A stretch of DNA of 5,490 bases from Fidelibacterota bacterium (GTDB lineage Bacteria; Fidelibacterota; Marinisomatia; Marinisomatales; TCS56). The stretch lies in NCBI GenBank assembly GCA_013203015.1, contig JABMPO010000047.1, positions 1-5,490 of the forward strand, written 5' to 3'. This document shows positions 4,785-5,490 of the stretch, one piece after another. The notes below the pieces were generated by a model. It was given only the letters and a program-made list of their open reading frames with translations. It was not told where the DNA came from and searched no databases. Within the stretch, counting starts at the first letter, position 1, and each line of letters starts with the position of its first letter. The translations under genes were made by a program, and so were the position numbers.

Positions 4785-5490
4785 ATGTCACAAATTCTAA
4801 TTAAAAATCCGTTACTGATTGCCACCATGGATGATGACCGTCGGGAATTACCCGGTGGACACATCCTGATTGAAAATGGTGTGATAATATCCATTGGATT
4901 GGAAATTCTCGATATACCAGCGGATGAAACCATCGACGCCAGTGGAATGGTAGTACTGCCGGGCCTGGTGAATACTCACCATCATTTTTACCAGACCCTG
5001 ACTCGCAATATCCCGCTGATGCAAAATCAATCCCTCTTCGGCTGGCTCACTAATTATTACGAAGTCTGGCGCGAACTCACCGCTGAAGCAGTGACCGTCA
5101 GCACCAAAACGGCGTTGCTGGAACTAATGAAATCGGGTTGCAGCACCAGCTCCGATCATCTGTATCTGTTCCCGGCTCGGGAAACCGGCGAATTGATCGA
5201 TGCTCAGATTACTGCTGCCCGGGAAATCGGCACGCGCTTTCACGCCACTCGCGGTTCCATGTCCCTGGGCAAATCTAACGGTGGACTACCACCGGATGAC
5301 ACGGTCCAGGCTGAGGCGGAAATTCAAGCCGACACGGAACGCTTACTGAAGCTTTATCATGATGATGGGGAAGGGGCAATGATCAGGCTAGCCCTGGCGC
5401 CATGTTCGCCTTTTTCGGTAACCCCGGAACTGATGCGTTCCACCGTCGATTACGCTCGCGCCAATAATTTACACATTCATACTCATCTGG
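4785..5490 (+). CDS. 8-oxoguanine deaminase-type amidohydrolase (3' partial)
   Basis: The frame from ATG 4785 stays open to the window edge, giving 235 of the roughly 450 residues usual for the family. It is a metal-dependent amidohydrolase of the 8-oxoguanine/guanine deaminase, AtzB/SsnA-like group. The N-terminal beta-rich part ends in VVLPGLVNTHHHFYQTLTR, where H65 and H67 form the HxH metal site. SGCSTSSDHLYLFP, TRGSMSLG (155-162), GGLPP (166-170) and LAPCSPFSVT (204-213) match the 8-oxoguanine deaminase branch closely. HIHTHL (230-235) carries the next metal histidine, probably H234. The enzyme would hydrolytically remove an amino group from a purine in the cytoplasm, producing a hydroxylase substrate such as xanthine or urate. 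It takes the place ssnA has beside ygfK in E. coli, but E. coli SsnA has NHNHFY-type sequence and is more distant. The start is 71 bases after the ygfK stop, downstream of the REP pair; no good ribosome-binding site is visible. Some databases label close relatives hydroxydechloroatrazine ethylaminohydrolase. Confidence 0.9.
   Translation, partial: MSQILIKNPLLIATMDDDRRELPGGHILIENGVIISIGLEILDIPADETIDASGMVVLPGLVNTHHHFYQTLTRNIPLMQNQSLFGWLTNYYEVWRELTAEAVTVSTKTALLELMKSGCSTSSDHLYLFPARETGELIDAQITAAREIGTRFHATRGSMSLGKSNGGLPPDDTVQAEAEIQADTERLLKLYHDDGEGAMIRLALAPCSPFSVTPELMRSTVDYARANNLHIHTHL

Overview
The window is a stretch of a bacterial purine/molybdenum-hydroxylase gene cluster, read entirely on the + strand. 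A compact element made of a single-strand DNA transposase gene and arrays of short palindromes sits between two of its genes. The order is: the last 39 codons of a flavoprotein (FAD-binding) subunit of a xanthine dehydrogenase-type enzyme (1-120); the palindrome/transposase element (149-1410); a complete ygfK-type multidomain Fe-S flavoprotein (1417-4713); an inverted pair of REP-like palindromes (4702-4768); and the first 235 codons of an 8-oxoguanine deaminase-type amidohydrolase, which runs off the right edge (4785-5490).

The metabolic genes fit one theme. In E. coli, ygfK lies beside the aminohydrolase gene ssnA, the FAD-subunit gene ygfM and the molybdenum hydroxylase gene xdhD. Here the same kinds of gene are collinear. 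The amidohydrolase, however, looks like the 8-oxoguanine/guanine deaminase branch rather than SsnA itself. A plausible reading is that the hydroxylase oxidises purines, the deaminase feeds purines into it, and the YgfK protein passes electrons between NAD(P)H or an N-terminal dihydroorotate dehydrogenase-like site and a partner. The electron-transfer role is inference; the domain content is visible.

The most unusual part is 121-1416. It holds a Y1 (HUH) REP-associated transposase gene of 148 codons with about 20 small hairpins around it. Four copies of one three-hairpin module (149, 926, 1112 and 1229) keep exactly the same internal spacing: hairpins at +0, +37 and +69. One copy carries a compensatory base-pair change. 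A second unit of about 84 bp, with two hairpins, occurs twice. One copy ends 5 bases before the transposase start codon and the other ends 6 bases before the ygfK start codon, so both genes have nearly the same leader. Each leader contains a match to TAnnTTTG, the Bacteroidota-type -7 promoter motif.

Organism: unclear. The coding sequence is moderately AT-rich, clear Shine-Dalgarno sequences are scarce, TAnnTTTG motifs are present, and palindrome arrays with an IS200-like transposase are dense. Together these suggest a member of the Bacteroidota/FCB assemblage, perhaps uncultivated. This is a weak inference, not an assignment.
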